Shown: positions 1-8,528 of the stretch, piece by piece | How the letters are laid out: every line of letters begins with the position of its first letter | Position numbering within the stretch: the first letter of the stretch is position 1 | DNA from: Lentibacillus halodurans | GTDB taxonomy: Bacteria > Bacillota > Bacilli > Bacillales > Amphibacillaceae | Length of the DNA stretch: 64,000 nt | Direction: 5' to 3' | NCBI RefSeq assembly: GCF_900112045.1 | Contig: NZ_FOJW01000006.1 | Span: forward strand, 1 to 64,000 | Translations under genes and position numbers: made by a program | Notes under the pieces: model-generated | The model's input: the letters and a program-made list of their open reading frames with translations, nothing else | The model's database searches: none | Told to the model about the DNA's origin: nothing

Positions 1-147
1 AGCGGGAGAAACATCCGCTGAATGAAGTTTCACTTTATCATAACACAGCTATTCCTGTAATATCCACTACTTCCTATATGATTTTCACCATTAGCATGAT
101 AAAATATACAAGATTCTATAACTGAAGCCGTTAAAAGGAGGCTGATT

Positions 148-1053
148 ATGCGAATTCCTCCGTTTAATCCACACTTTGCGGTTGTCATTGGTGTCGTCGC
201 TGTTTCAACATCGGCAATACTGGTTAAACTTGCAGATGAGGCACCAGCAGCTATTATTGCAAATTACCGCCTGCTGCTTGCTGTCATGATTATGGCACCA
301 TATGTTTTGTTAAAAAACCGGCATGAATTTCAGCTTATTCAAAAAAAGGATTGGATTTTGTCTGCATTAGCCGGGCTTTTCCTTGCATTCCATTTTATTG
401 TCTGGTTCGAATCGCTGAATTATACATCTGTGGCAAGCTCGGTTGTGCTTGTAACATTACAGCCAATATTTGCTTTTTTGGGAACCTATCTTTTTTTCCA
501 GGAACGATTTTCATACGGCGCCATCATCAGCATGGTCATCGCTCTGCTGGGCAGTGTCATTATCAGCTGGGGAGACTTCCAGATCAGCGGTTTAGCTCTG
601 TTTGGAGACATGCTTGCATTGCTGGGTGCTATTCTGGTAACAGCCTATTTTCTGATGGGACAGCAGGTCAGAAAACGCCTGTCACTGATGACCTATACAT
701 TTGTCGTTTATGGCATCAGTTCGCTAACACTCGTTTTGTATAATCTGATTGGGGGCAATGCCTTTTTCGGATACCCTGCTGATCACTGGCTCGTTTTCCT
801 TGCACTGGCAATTTTCCCTACGTTCTTTGGCCACACGTTATTTAACTGGGCCTTAAAGTGGCTCAGCACAGCAACGATCTCAATGGGCACTGTGTTTGAA
901 CCAGTTGGAGCATCCATCCTGGCATATTTCATATTGGGTGAGACGATTACATGGTCACAATGGCTCGGCGGAACAATCGTGCTCTTCGGATTATTTTTGT
1001 TCATCATGAGCACGGCAAAAAAACGTAAAGTAACGATATCAGAACGGAATTGA
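148..1053 (+). CDS. EamA/DMT-family transporter
   Basis: A 301-residue polytopic membrane protein with about ten hydrophobic helices arranged as two EamA repeats (roughly residues 8-140 and 150-290), the layout of drug/metabolite transporter superfamily exporters. The first repeat holds the typical FxxHFxxWF-like segment near residue 80 and the second ends with the usual E-P-V-G-A...L-G-E-x-I-T block. It starts with ATG after a strong AAAAGGAGG 6 bases upstream. The basic C-terminal tail (AKKRKV) suits a cytoplasmic end. The substrate cannot be deduced; relatives export amino acids, metabolites or drugs. It stands alone, followed by a hairpin at about 1055-1100. Confidence 0.85.
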   Translation: MRIPPFNPHFAVVIGVVAVSTSAILVKLADEAPAAIIANYRLLLAVMIMAPYVLLKNRHEFQLIQKKDWILSALAGLFLAFHFIVWFESLNYTSVASSVVLVTLQPIFAFLGTYLFFQERFSYGAIISMVIALLGSVIISWGDFQISGLALFGDMLALLGAILVTAYFLMGQQVRKRLSLMTYTFVVYGISSLTLVLYNLIGGNAFFGYPADHWLVFLALAIFPTFFGHTLFNWALKWLSTATISMGTVFEPVGASILAYFILGETITWSQWLGGTIVLFGLFLFIMSTAKKRKVTISERN

Positions 1054-1054
1054 G

Positions 1055-1100
1055 TGCAGACAAAAATACCTTGGCAGCACTGCTGTTTGGTGTGTCTGCA
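1055..1100 (+). terminator. hairpin downstream of the EamA gene
   Basis: TGCAGACA pairs with TGTCTGCA, with a second nested stem around CAGCA/TGCTG. There is no clear T-run after it, so it is a weak terminator candidate or an RNA 3'-end stabiliser. Confidence 0.4.
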
Positions 1101-1221
1101 ACCTGACGTTTTCGAAATCTGGTCGTTCTTGCTTTACCATTCTTCGTTTTCGTTTAGCATATCAACCAGCATCAAAAAATGTTATACTTAAAAATAATAT
1201 GAAACTGAATTGGGTGAAATG

Positions 1222-2076
1222 ATGCATATACAATTAATGACCGATGGCGGGGCAGACATCCCGAAGCGTCTGAGCAATGCACTGGATATCAAGGTAGTTC
1301 CACTGTATTTGCATTTCCGGGACCAAGAATACAAGGCTGGCGTAACGATCGACCTTGAAACCTTTTATCAAGAAATGGCTCAATCAGATGATTTACCGCG
1401 ATCCTCAGCGCCAAGTCCTAACGACTTTTATGAGGCATATAAGCAAGTTGACCCAAATACACCGATTATCATGCTCAGCCTGTCGAAAGGCTTGAGTTCC
1501 ACCTATGAAAATGCTGTGGTTGGCAAAAATATGCTGCTTGAAGAAGAGCCCGGCAGACAAATTGAAGTCATCAATTCTAAAACGGCATCATGTGGCCTGG
1601 CATTATTATTGCACGAAGCTAAAACAAAAATAAACGAGAACGATACGTACGAACAGCTTGTTGAACACTTACATGAACGTATCGAACAAACCAGTACATT
1701 GTTCGTCCTGAAAACACTGGAAAATCTCATTCTTGGTGGAAGGCTTGACCGTGTGAAAGGGACCATTGCCAAAACATTGAACATTAAACCGCTTATGCGG
1801 GCAAGTGATGAAGGAACCATTGAAGTAACCGAGAAAGTGCGCGGAGATAAAAAATCCATCAGGCGATTCGTCGAACAAATCGGTGAATATACGAAAGACT
1901 TCGAGGATAAAGTGCTTTCAATGTCCCATTGCAATTCGGAAGGCCGCGCAAAGAAAGTCCTTGAGGAAATCAGAAACAAATACCCATTCAAAGATGCCTA
2001 TTTAACCGAGATGGGACCTCTGATTGCTACCTATGCAGGTGAAGGTGGTTTGGTCATTTCATTTTTCAAAAACTAA
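1222..2076 (+). CDS. DegV family fatty-acid-binding protein
   Basis: About 284 residues spanning the whole DegV fold. The N-terminal LMTDGGADIP corresponds to the family's TDSxxDLP signature, followed by the conserved RSSAPSPNDF and LSLSKGLSSTYENA segments. DegV/FakB proteins bind a fatty acid and present it to the kinase FakA; whether this one does so is inferred from the family. Possible starts are TTG at 1210 and ATGs at 1219 and 1222. GGTGA lies 4 bases before the ATG at 1222, and the DegV fold begins right there, so that start is preferred. Monocistronic; ends at a strong hairpin shared with the convergent esterase gene. Confidence 0.88.
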   Translation: MHIQLMTDGGADIPKRLSNALDIKVVPLYLHFRDQEYKAGVTIDLETFYQEMAQSDDLPRSSAPSPNDFYEAYKQVDPNTPIIMLSLSKGLSSTYENAVVGKNMLLEEEPGRQIEVINSKTASCGLALLLHEAKTKINENDTYEQLVEHLHERIEQTSTLFVLKTLENLILGGRLDRVKGTIAKTLNIKPLMRASDEGTIEVTEKVRGDKKSIRRFVEQIGEYTKDFEDKVLSMSHCNSEGRAKKVLEEIRNKYPFKDAYLTEMGPLIATYAGEGGLVISFFKN

Positions 2077-2078
2077 AT

Positions 2079-2112
2079 AGAGAAGAATGCTTACCTGACA
2101 GCATTCTTCTCT
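2079..2112. terminator. bidirectional terminator overlapping the esterase 3' end
   Basis: AGAGAAGAATGCT and AGCATTCTTCTCT form a perfect 13-bp stem with an 8-base loop between two convergent genes. The stop codon of the minus-strand gene (2091-2093) lies inside the hairpin. Confidence 0.85.
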
Positions 2113-2801
2113 TTACCGCCCATCAAAAATTCATATACCATCCTGTTCAGCGTCGTGTTGTCATCACCCAGACAGATCAGATGCTTGGATCGTTCGAAAA
2201 ATACAACCTCTTTCTGCTCTGATGTGATCTCCTTGTCAAGATAATATCCCGTTTTATAGGGCACCATCATATCCTGCTGCCCATGGGCTATCAGTACAGG
2301 TGATGTTACCTTGTTTAAGTATTGTCTAGTGAACCTGACCAACTTAAGGAATTCGATATTTGCTTTAAATGGAACCGTTCCCCACTTTCGCTTATAATGC
2401 AAGTATAAATTGTTTTGCTTGAGCTTGCCTTTCAATCCATCGGTCACAACACCTTTGAAGTCCCTTGTCAATTGCCGGAATGATAAATATTTTCCGGATG
2501 GTGCCAATAATACTAACTTGTTGACATTATGCTTTGATGCCAGATAAGCTGCAATCATCCCGCCCATGGAAAATCCGATCAAATATATGGTGTCTGTCTT
2601 TTCCTTTAATTGTTTTAAGGAATTTTCTGCTGCAGACAGCCAATTCTTATGTGAAACATTTTCCAGTGCAAGTTTACTGCCATGTCCAGGCAATGTTGGA
2701 ACGTCCACATACCAATCTGTATGTTCCCTCAAATAATCTGCCAATGGCCCGACTTCATACGGACTTCCGGTATATCCATGAATGATTAAACATCCAGTCA
2801 T
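2091..2801 (-). CDS. alpha/beta hydrolase, carboxylesterase type
   Basis: A 236-residue single-domain alpha/beta hydrolase. It opens with the oxyanion-hole segment LIIHGYTGSPYEV, carries the nucleophile elbow GFSMGG (Ser near residue 99), and ends with an Asp (AHGQQDMMVP) and His (RSKHLICLG) that complete the triad. The layout matches Bacillus/Geobacillus Est30-type carboxylesterases, which cleave short-chain esters in the cytosol. The ATG at 2801 is preferred over that at 2807 because AAGGAG is 7 bases from the former but touches the latter. The true substrate is unknown. Confidence 0.85.
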   Translation of the reverse strand: MTGCLIIHGYTGSPYEVGPLADYLREHTDWYVDVPTLPGHGSKLALENVSHKNWLSAAENSLKQLKEKTDTIYLIGFSMGGMIAAYLASKHNVNKLVLLAPSGKYLSFRQLTRDFKGVVTDGLKGKLKQNNLYLHYKRKWGTVPFKANIEFLKLVRFTRQYLNKVTSPVLIAHGQQDMMVPYKTGYYLDKEITSEQKEVVFFERSKHLICLGDDNTTLNRMVYEFLMGGKEKNAVR

Positions 2802-2899
2802 GCCCATTCTCCTTGTTATTCGATATATCTTCTTTTTCCCTTATCTTCGTCTATTCATTCGCAGGTAAAGAATCCATCATAGCAAATAACATTTACTAA

Positions 2900-3247
2900 T
2901 CATCTGAATTGTTTCATGAAATCTCCGACTTGTTTGACCATCGGCGAAATCTGCTGTACCGTATTCGCTACCTGCCCGGCCGTTGACAGCATTTTATCGA
3001 GGTCAAGTTCTCCATTATGATCTTGAAAATAATACAGCAAATGATTTGGTAATGGCGGATGAGAGGATATTGCACCAGGCTGAGGATAGCCTTCCCAGTT
3101 CATTGGTTGTTTCGGCTTTGAATACACTTCAAACGGTGTCGGAAATTGGGACGGGTAATGGGGATTTGCTGAACTGGATGGATAAGGATAAAAATCGGCT
3201 GGATTGCTGCTGTACATTGGCGGGTAAGGATAGGGTCTTCTTACCAT
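2900..3247 (-). CDS. YppG-like protein
   Basis: A 115-residue protein with a Pro/Tyr/Ser-rich N-terminal half (repeated P-Y-P motifs) and a conserved C-terminal part: LLYYFQDHNGELDLDKML followed by TAGQVANTVQQISPMVKQ and ending in FMKQF. This two-part architecture matches the Bacillus YppG family, which has no established function. GAGGTG lies 8 bases before the ATG at 3247; the in-frame GTG at 3256 sits inside that ribosome binding site and is unlikely to be used. There is no signal peptide. Confidence 0.75.
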   Translation of the reverse strand: MVRRPYPYPPMYSSNPADFYPYPSSSANPHYPSQFPTPFEVYSKPKQPMNWEGYPQPGAISSHPPLPNHLLYYFQDHNGELDLDKMLSTAGQVANTVQQISPMVKQVGDFMKQFR

Positions 3248-3340
3248 CACACACACCTCGGCTTTATTGGTTTTACGTTACAGTACAGTATGCAGAACAT
3301 CCAAAAATGTGAAAAACGGCTCCTCCTTAGACTTATAAGC

Positions 3341-3616
3341 TTACCTTTTGTTAAAAGAATTATACGATTGATAATGCTCCGACATGCCTAAATTTTGTTT
3401 GATTTTATTGAATTGAGAACCTAATACGACTTTATTATTAACGAATGTTGCAGGTGTACCGAATATTCCCTCTTTCTGAAGTTGATCCAGATATTTCTGA
3501 TTTTCCGTTACGTTTCTGCACTCATAGTGAATATCGGATTGGTCCAGCTGATCAAGCAGCTGCTCACACTGCAGACTATTCTCACTGATGTATACAATGA
3601 TATCCCGGCCGTTCAT
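3341..3616 (-). CDS. glutaredoxin-like protein with SxxC in place of CxxC
   Basis: A 91-residue thioredoxin-fold protein. It has the beta-alpha start IIVYISENSLQCEQL and the cis-proline segment GTPATFVNNKVVLG, followed by an Asn/Lys-rich tail. Normal glutaredoxins carry CPxC or CxxC; here the first Cys is Ser14 and only Cys17 remains, as the single cysteine of the protein. A dithiol mechanism is therefore not possible. It may work in monothiol or bacillithiol chemistry, or have lost redox activity. AAGGGGG lies 8 bases before the ATG. It is transcribed towards the yppG-like gene. Confidence 0.7.
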   Translation of the reverse strand: MNGRDIIVYISENSLQCEQLLDQLDQSDIHYECRNVTENQKYLDQLQKEGIFGTPATFVNNKVVLGSQFNKIKQNLGMSEHYQSYNSFNKR

Positions 3617-3724
3617 TTTAAGTTCCCCCTTAATACTTGGACAATATTTTACAGACTTTTATATACCCGAAATATAACAATTTAAACACGAATATTACAT
3701 ATCCATTACATCTAGTGAAATGGC

Positions 3725-3760
3725 GTTGTCACAGGACGTGGCGAACTAAATCTGCCTGGC
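3725..3760. repeat. fragment of a dispersed intergenic repeat
   Basis: This stretch aligns without gaps to 26221-26258: both contain GTTG..ACAGGAC...GCGAA...A..CTGCCTG, about 30 of 39 positions identical by eye. The surrounding 3617-4194 interval (578 bases) otherwise holds no convincing gene; short open frames there lack ribosome binding sites and family resemblance. Confidence 0.55.
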
Positions 3761-3840
3761 GGTTAATCCGGTTGTCTACCTTTTACCAGACTCATTTCCA
3801 TAATCCGCTTCTGCAGCGCGTGAAGACTATACTTTCCAGC

Positions 3841-3888
3841 CAAAAAAGGAAAAGAAACAAACCCTCTATACAGAAAGGTTTGCTTCTT
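3841..3888 (-). terminator. minus-strand terminator-like hairpin
   Basis: Read on the minus strand, AAGAAGCAAACC pairs with GGTTTGTTTCTT (12 bp with one G-U) and is followed by a T-rich run (TTTCC then six T). It could end transcripts from the PepSY gene about 300 bases to the right. A smaller AGAGGC/GCCTCT hairpin lies at 3911-3928. Confidence 0.5.
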
Positions 3889-4194
3889 TAAAAGCGTGTA
3901 TTCATAGAGCAGAGGCTCCCCCGCCTCTACTCTTATCAAAGGTCAGTTCACCATTTACTGCTATGATTTATATCACATGTCGGCATATTGTTTAATTGTT
4001 TGTATATGGTTCAATAAGATATTGCCCATATTCTTCCATCCATATCGACCTGCATTGTCTTCATCGGCAGCTGCCGTCACCGCTAATTCTTGAACATAGG
4101 TGAGTTTTGTCAGCTGCTGGGTTTTTTAAGGTTCGTTTATTGACAATAATTCCAGAGATAATGCCAGGACAGTTATTAGAATACCGGCTTTTCG

Positions 4195-4920
4195 TTAATC
4201 GTCGTCGTTGTCATCTTCTTCATGATCAATTTCCATGACAAGGATCTCACCGGTATAAGCGTCAATTTCGATGTCTGCTTCCTTGTTATTGGATTTCATT
4301 TCAAATTCATAATATAAACGACCGTCATCTTCATCCAAATCCAGTTCAACTATAGTACCGGAAAACTCATTCTGTGCAATTTCTTCTGCCTCTGCGGTAC
4401 TAATGACAGCCGTATCGCTATCTTCCTGATTACCATCACTGTTTCCTTTGTGATTTATTTCCACCCGGGCAGTGTTGTCCTGATTGCCATTATTGTTGTT
4501 GCCATCATCAACATCATCAGTATCATCACGGGTTTTTTTATCGCTGTTTTGTTTCGTGTTATTTGTACTGTCATCGTCATTGCCGGAATTTCCCGCATTA
4601 CTTTTAGAACTGTTCTGTCCGTTGTTGTCTTTAGCAGCAAATGTCTTATCTAGTTCCAAAACTTCACCTGTATTGCCATCCAGTTTTATTTCATAGTCTG
4701 TTCCATTATCCTGTATTTCTGCTTCATAAACTGCTTGGTTTCCTTTTTCATCCAATTCCAGCTCAGTTATCTTCCCGGGATATTGAGCTGTAATTAAATC
4801 CCTGATTTCCTGCTCCGCCAGCTTAGGTGATGCTTCAGACGCACTTGACTGAAACATACCTAGTCCCAAGGCAGAAATACCAAGTATCACAACTAACACA
4901 AATCCAATTCTTTTCTTCAT
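4195..4920 (-). CDS. secreted protein with two PepSY domains (YkoI-like)
   Basis: 241 residues. The N-terminus is a signal peptide (KKRIGF, then a hydrophobic stretch, cleavage near SASEA). A first PepSY domain (about 35-95) contains YEAEIQDNGTDYEIKLDG and GEVLELD. A very hydrophilic Asn/Asp/Ser-rich linker (about 98-165) follows, then a second PepSY domain (about 175-235) with YYEFEMKSN and TGEILVMEIDHEEDDNDDD. PepSY domains are extracytoplasmic and often inhibitory or metal- or protease-linked. It lies directly downstream of a two-component system, as ykoI does after ykoGH in B. subtilis. The ribosome site is GAGGAGG. The acidic character suits a halophile or cation binding; the role is inferred. 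Confidence 0.82.
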   Translation of the reverse strand: MKKRIGFVLVVILGISALGLGMFQSSASEASPKLAEQEIRDLITAQYPGKITELELDEKGNQAVYEAEIQDNGTDYEIKLDGNTGEVLELDKTFAAKDNNGQNSSKSNAGNSGNDDDSTNNTKQNSDKKTRDDTDDVDDGNNNNGNQDNTARVEINHKGNSDGNQEDSDTAVISTAEAEEIAQNEFSGTIVELDLDEDDGRLYYEFEMKSNNKEADIEIDAYTGEILVMEIDHEEDDNDDD

Positions 4921-5013
4921 TCAACATGCCTCCTCGGTTTATTTCTGACTATATGATATCCACTGCAAATGAAAAGACACTGTGCAGCACATTAGAAATT
5001 CATGAGAAAAACA

Positions 5014-6360
5014 TTAATTTTGCTGAGAAACCGGGAGCTTCAGCGTAAATGTGGACCCTTCACCGAATGCACTTGAAACGGTTAGTGTGCCATCATGTGA
5101 TTCCGTTATAGCTTTGGCAATGGATAAACCAAGTCCGGTCCCGCCTGTTTCCCTGCTTCTTGATTTATCAATCCGGTAAAAACGGTCGAAAATCTTTTCC
5201 TGCTCCCTATCAGGAATTCCCTGCCCATTGTCCTGTACATGTATTTCAACACGATGATCACTTCGCCGGACGGACAATTTTACTGAATCCTGACTATATT
5301 TGACAGCATTATCCATCAAAATATAGACAACCTGCTGCAGCTGGTCATAACTGCCATTAACATAAATCGTTTCCGTCGTTGAATTGAACAAAATCTCCCT
5401 GTCATAGGCACCTTTAAACGTTTCTCCTGTTGACCGGCACAGTTCAACAATATCGAATGGCTCAAACACTTCTTCATCTTTATTTTTGGCCAGCAGCAGC
5501 ATTTGCTCCACAAGCTTCTGCATCCGGTCTGCCTGTGATTCAATTGTTTCTGCTGATTCCTGTATGAGTTCCGGTTTTTCTGCTCCGCGGCGCTTTATCA
5601 GCTGGGAATAACTTTTGACAATCGATATCGGTGTTTTCAGTTCATGGGAAGCGTCAGAAACGAACATCTCCTGCTTCTCGAAATTATCCCTCAAATAATC
5701 AATCATTCGGTTAAAGGTTATTTTCATTTCATATAGTTCATCTTTTGATTGATCAGCCGCGCTGATTTTCTTCCAGTTACCATAGGTGGTGTTTTCTTTC
5801 ATGGCTGCGGTCAGCTCCTGGATGGGTCTTGTAATAAACCGGGATAAAAAAACACCTCCCACAACGGTTGGAATCAGCATAATCAAGGATGCAACAACCA
5901 GAACATAAAACAATGTCTCCATTGTTGATATATGGCCCGTCAAACGTTTATAAACTTGCAATGTAACAACATCACCATTTTCCCAGATGATCGGTTTGGC
6001 AACGGTTGCAAAGTCAGCTTGATCAGTCATCGAGATAACAGAACTTGTTTCCGACGTTACATAGTTCGCCGGAAGACCGGTATAATCTGCTTTCATTACC
6101 TGGACAATATAGGAACCATTTTCGTCAAGGACCCGAATCATGCCTTCTGTCGGTAAAAAGGCATGAAGCATTTCGTTTTTTGAAATATCCGGGTTGGCAT
6201 TCAGTGTTTCAATTATTTCATTCGTTTGTGCGTTTAAGTCCTCGAGTTCCCTGTCCAGAGATATCGTATGAAACAAATAATAAATGGACGCATTAACCAG
6301 CAAAATCAATACGAGCATGAATAAACTGGAAAACAGACGGATTTTTACAGAAAGTTTCAT
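5014..6360 (-). CDS. sensor histidine kinase, YkoH/ArlS-like
   Basis: 448 residues: TM1 (about 9-31), an extracytoplasmic sensor region (about 32-155), TM2 (about 158-182), HAMP (about 183-235), the dimerisation box with phospho-His in SDASHELKTP (near residue 238), and an ATPase domain with N box MDNAVKY, G1 DNGQGIP, F box FDRFYR and G2 GGTGLGLSIA. The ATG overlaps the stop of the response regulator by 4 bases (ATGA), so the two are translationally coupled. A PepSY protein follows about 95 bases downstream, which matches the ykoGHI arrangement; ArlS of staphylococci is the other close relative. The signal sensed is unknown. Confidence 0.88.
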   Translation of the reverse strand: MKLSVKIRLFSSLFMLVLILLVNASIYYLFHTISLDRELEDLNAQTNEIIETLNANPDISKNEMLHAFLPTEGMIRVLDENGSYIVQVMKADYTGLPANYVTSETSSVISMTDQADFATVAKPIIWENGDVVTLQVYKRLTGHISTMETLFYVLVVASLIMLIPTVVGGVFLSRFITRPIQELTAAMKENTTYGNWKKISAADQSKDELYEMKITFNRMIDYLRDNFEKQEMFVSDASHELKTPISIVKSYSQLIKRRGAEKPELIQESAETIESQADRMQKLVEQMLLLAKNKDEEVFEPFDIVELCRSTGETFKGAYDREILFNSTTETIYVNGSYDQLQQVVYILMDNAVKYSQDSVKLSVRRSDHRVEIHVQDNGQGIPDREQEKIFDRFYRIDKSRSRETGGTGLGLSIAKAITESHDGTLTVSSAFGEGSTFTLKLPVSQQN

Positions 6361-7046
6361 TGAACATGGTCCTTTATCGTATAACCGACACCACGGACGG
6401 TCTGAATATAATGCTGATCAAATGGTTTATCGATTTTCTGGCGCAAATAACGGATATACACATCAACCACATTGGTATCCCCGAAATAATCAAAACCCCA
6501 AACATGTTCGATCAGCTGATCCCTGGTAAGCACGACATTTTTATTTTTCAGCAGATAAACTAGCAAATCAAATTCCCTTGGCGTAAGCTCGATTGGCTGT
6601 GACCCACGCCGAACCTCCCGGGCGTCAACATCAACGACCAAAGCTCCGATCCCCAACTCTTCATGTTGAGCGTTCTTACGCGGCTGTCTCAGATGTACCC
6701 TGATCCGAGCCAACAGCTCCTCGATTTGGAATGGCTTCGTTATATAGTCATTGGCACCTTGATCCAGTCCGTTCACCTTGTCATAGACTTCATCCCTGGC
6801 CGTCAGCAAGATAATCGGTGTCATCTCATCAAACCTCCTCATCCGGCGCAGCACTTCAAGCCCGCTAAGTTCCGGCAGCATAATATCAAGCAACACAAGG
6901 TCCCACTCCTGGTCTGTCAGCAATTCCAAAGCTGTTTTCCCATTATCGGCAACTGTCGTATGATAATTCTCATAATCCAGTTCAAGCTGCAGTACTCTGC
7001 TCAGTTTCTGCTCATCCTCGACAATCAATATGTTCGGTTTTTCCAT
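6357..7046 (-). CDS. OmpR-family response regulator, YkoG/ArlR-like
   Basis: 229 residues. The receiver domain (about 3-118) has the acidic pair in ILIVEDE, the phospho-acceptor Asp in LVLLDIMLP, Thr in LLTARD and Lys in YITKPF. A winged-helix domain (about 130-226) has the OmpR signature ELTPREFDLLVYLLKN and VWGFDYFGDTNVVDVYIRYL. The length equals YkoG. An upstream in-frame TTG at 7064 exists, but family members begin right before ILIVEDE, favouring the ATG at 7046. Its likely targets, the kinase and PepSY genes, are cotranscribed. Regulation is probably autogenous (inference). Confidence 0.88.
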   Translation of the reverse strand: MEKPNILIVEDEQKLSRVLQLELDYENYHTTVADNGKTALELLTDQEWDLVLLDIMLPELSGLEVLRRMRRFDEMTPIILLTARDEVYDKVNGLDQGANDYITKPFQIEELLARIRVHLRQPRKNAQHEELGIGALVVDVDAREVRRGSQPIELTPREFDLLVYLLKNKNVVLTRDQLIEHVWGFDYFGDTNVVDVYIRYLRQKIDKPFDQHYIQTVRGVGYTIKDHVQ

Positions 7047-7280
7047 TAAAATCACTCGCTTCAATAACCTTTTTAGCTACTATATCAAATATTGCTGTAA
7101 AAGTGGATGGCTTTAAGCATGTAAACCGGATATGATCACATGTGGAATCAAAAAATTGTGAACTTTATCATTCCCATCTTTGACCTCTGCCAAATCACCA
7201 TTATACAAGTGTAAATGCTTTTCCTGTCAGCGATTTGACAGTATGATGGCGGTAGAAGTCAATTAGGGGGAGGGGATTAT

Positions 7281-7916
7281 ATGCTTGCGATTGATCATAT
7301 TGTCATCGCCGCAAAAAATCCGGAAAAGGCGGCAAACGAATTTGGAAAGGAATATGGCTTAACCATTACAGAAGGGGGGCAGCACGCCAACTGGGGGACA
7401 TACAATTATCTCGCCTATTTTCACAACGACTGTTATATCGAGTGGATTGGTATTTTTGACGAAACAACCGCAGCCAGGTCAGATAATCCGTTAATTCATT
7501 TACTTTTCCGCGAGCTTGCAGAAGGTCATGAAGGCCCGATCCAGTATGCTTTGCGGACAAACCGAATGGATGATTATACCAATAACCTGAAGACACTCAA
7601 TATTCCGTTCACCGGCCCCATTTCCGGCAACCGAAAGCGACCTGATGGAAGTCTGCTGGAATGGCGGATGCTTTTTCCGAAAGCTGAAGCAGAAGTGCTG
7701 CCATTTTTGATTGAATGGGGAGAAGAAAAAAATACACCACAAGACAGCAGCCTCATCAATGATAGAGACATTCACACACTATCGGCATCTATAACGAACC
7801 CAGAAAATTTTTCATCTATCTATCAATTGGATTTCAATAGTCAGACTGCTCAGCTGGAAAATGCGGACTTGAAGCTTTCCGATGAATTACGTTTTTCAAT
7901 TGAATCGAATGTGTAA
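7281..7916 (+). CDS. VOC superfamily glyoxalase-like protein
   Basis: A 211-residue protein starting LAIDHIVIAAKNPEKAANEF, the first beta strand of a vicinal-oxygen-chelate domain with its metal-ligand His, and continuing with WGTYNYLAYF and CYIEWIGI. This is the pattern of the Glyoxalase_3-like (PF13468) group. Start ATG is preceded by AGGGGGAGGGG. The enzymatic reaction is not predictable from sequence. It is divergent from the ykoG-like gene, with about 230 bases between them, and is followed by about 130 bases without a gene and then a hairpin at 8047-8090. Confidence 0.75.
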   Translation: MLAIDHIVIAAKNPEKAANEFGKEYGLTITEGGQHANWGTYNYLAYFHNDCYIEWIGIFDETTAARSDNPLIHLLFRELAEGHEGPIQYALRTNRMDDYTNNLKTLNIPFTGPISGNRKRPDGSLLEWRMLFPKAEAEVLPFLIEWGEEKNTPQDSSLINDRDIHTLSASITNPENFSSIYQLDFNSQTAQLENADLKLSDELRFSIESNV

Positions 7917-8046
7917 GGGTTATTGAAATTAAAATACGCCCGTTCGCATAACAACTGCACCAAGTTTCCCAGCGAGCCATAATCATACGTCAGCAGTAAA
8001 AATTCGTGCGACCTGACATCTTTTAAAACCGATATACTGCAGCTTC

Positions 8047-8090
8047 AAAACCCGGCATGTGCCCTCAAAACAAGGCAGATGCCGGCTTTT
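8047..8090 (+). terminator. terminator before the cad operon
   Basis: CCGGCATGTGCC pairs with GGCAGATGCCGG (one mismatch), flanked by AAAA/TTTT, so a T-run closes the stem. It separates the VOC gene from the cad promoter, which starts 6 bases later. Confidence 0.75.
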
Positions 8091-8095
8091 TATCA

Positions 8096-8125
8096 TTGAC
8101 ATCCAAAAGGATATTTGAATATAAT
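8096..8125 (+). promoter_or_regulatory. sigma-A promoter of cadCA
   Basis: TTGACA at 8096-8101 and TATAAT at 8120-8125 are both perfect consensus hexamers with an 18-base spacer. The cadC start lies 35 bases downstream. Confidence 0.85.
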
Positions 8126-8147
8126 ACAATCAAATACTGTTTTGAAT
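8112..8147 (+). promoter_or_regulatory. CadC operator
   Basis: TCAAATA-CTG-TTTTGAA at 8130-8146 resembles the cad operator of staphylococcal pI258 (an inverted repeat of TCAAATA). A further TATTTGA half site at 8112-8118 lies between the -35 and -10. CadC binding here would occlude RNA polymerase until Cd(II), Pb(II) or Zn(II) releases it; that mechanism is known for the family and inferred here. Confidence 0.7.
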
Positions 8148-8159
8148 GAGGTGTGACCC

Positions 8160-8528
8160 ATGCCAAATGACATTTGTGAAGTCACCTGTATCAACGAAGA
8201 TAAGGTCAATCACGTTAAACAGAAACTGAATAACCAGCCGATTGATAAAGTCATAAGCTTATACAAACTTCTGGCTGACCGGAACAGACTGCAGATAGCG
8301 TATGCGTTGTTAATTGAAAAAGAGTTATGTGTCTGTGACATTGCCAATATTATCGGAGCGACAACCGCCACAACATCCCATCATTTACGAAAACTGTATA
8401 AAGCCGGTATTGCGGCATTCCGTAAAGAGGGAAAGCTGGCCTACTATTCATTGTCTGACGATCATATGAAACAAGTGATTACGCAAGGTTTCCTTCATGG
8501 AAAGGAGGAGAGTACTGATGTCATCTGA
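8160..8528 (+). CDS. cadC: ArsR/SmtB-family metal repressor CadC
   Basis: 122 residues, the same length as pI258 CadC and nearly collinear with it. It has the N-terminal cysteine pair CEVTC (Cys6, Cys10), the alpha-4 site ELCVCD (Cys57, Cys59) which together form the Cd/Pb/Bi thiolate site, the recognition segment ATTATTSHHLRKLYKAG, and the C-terminal LSDDHMKQV region that supplies ligands for the regulatory metal site. It represses its own operon through the upstream inverted repeat and is released by metal. GAGGTG precedes the ATG. Its 3' end overlaps cadA by 11 bases. Confidence 0.93.
   Translation: MPNDICEVTCINEDKVNHVKQKLNNQPIDKVISLYKLLADRNRLQIAYALLIEKELCVCDIANIIGATTATTSHHLRKLYKAGIAAFRKEGKLAYYSLSDDHMKQVITQGFLHGKEESTDVI

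Noticed and set aside
1-19. AGCGG...CCGCT hairpin at the window edge
   Set aside because: Too short and truncated context; may be the terminator of a gene outside the window.
2983-3312. 109-codon frame opposite the yppG-like gene
   Set aside because: Fully antisense to a better supported gene with a ribosome site and recognisable domain.
3637-3891. 84-codon plus-strand open frame in the 3.6-4.2 kb gap
   Set aside because: No ribosome site, no family resemblance, unusual composition, and it overlaps a repeat fragment and a hairpin.
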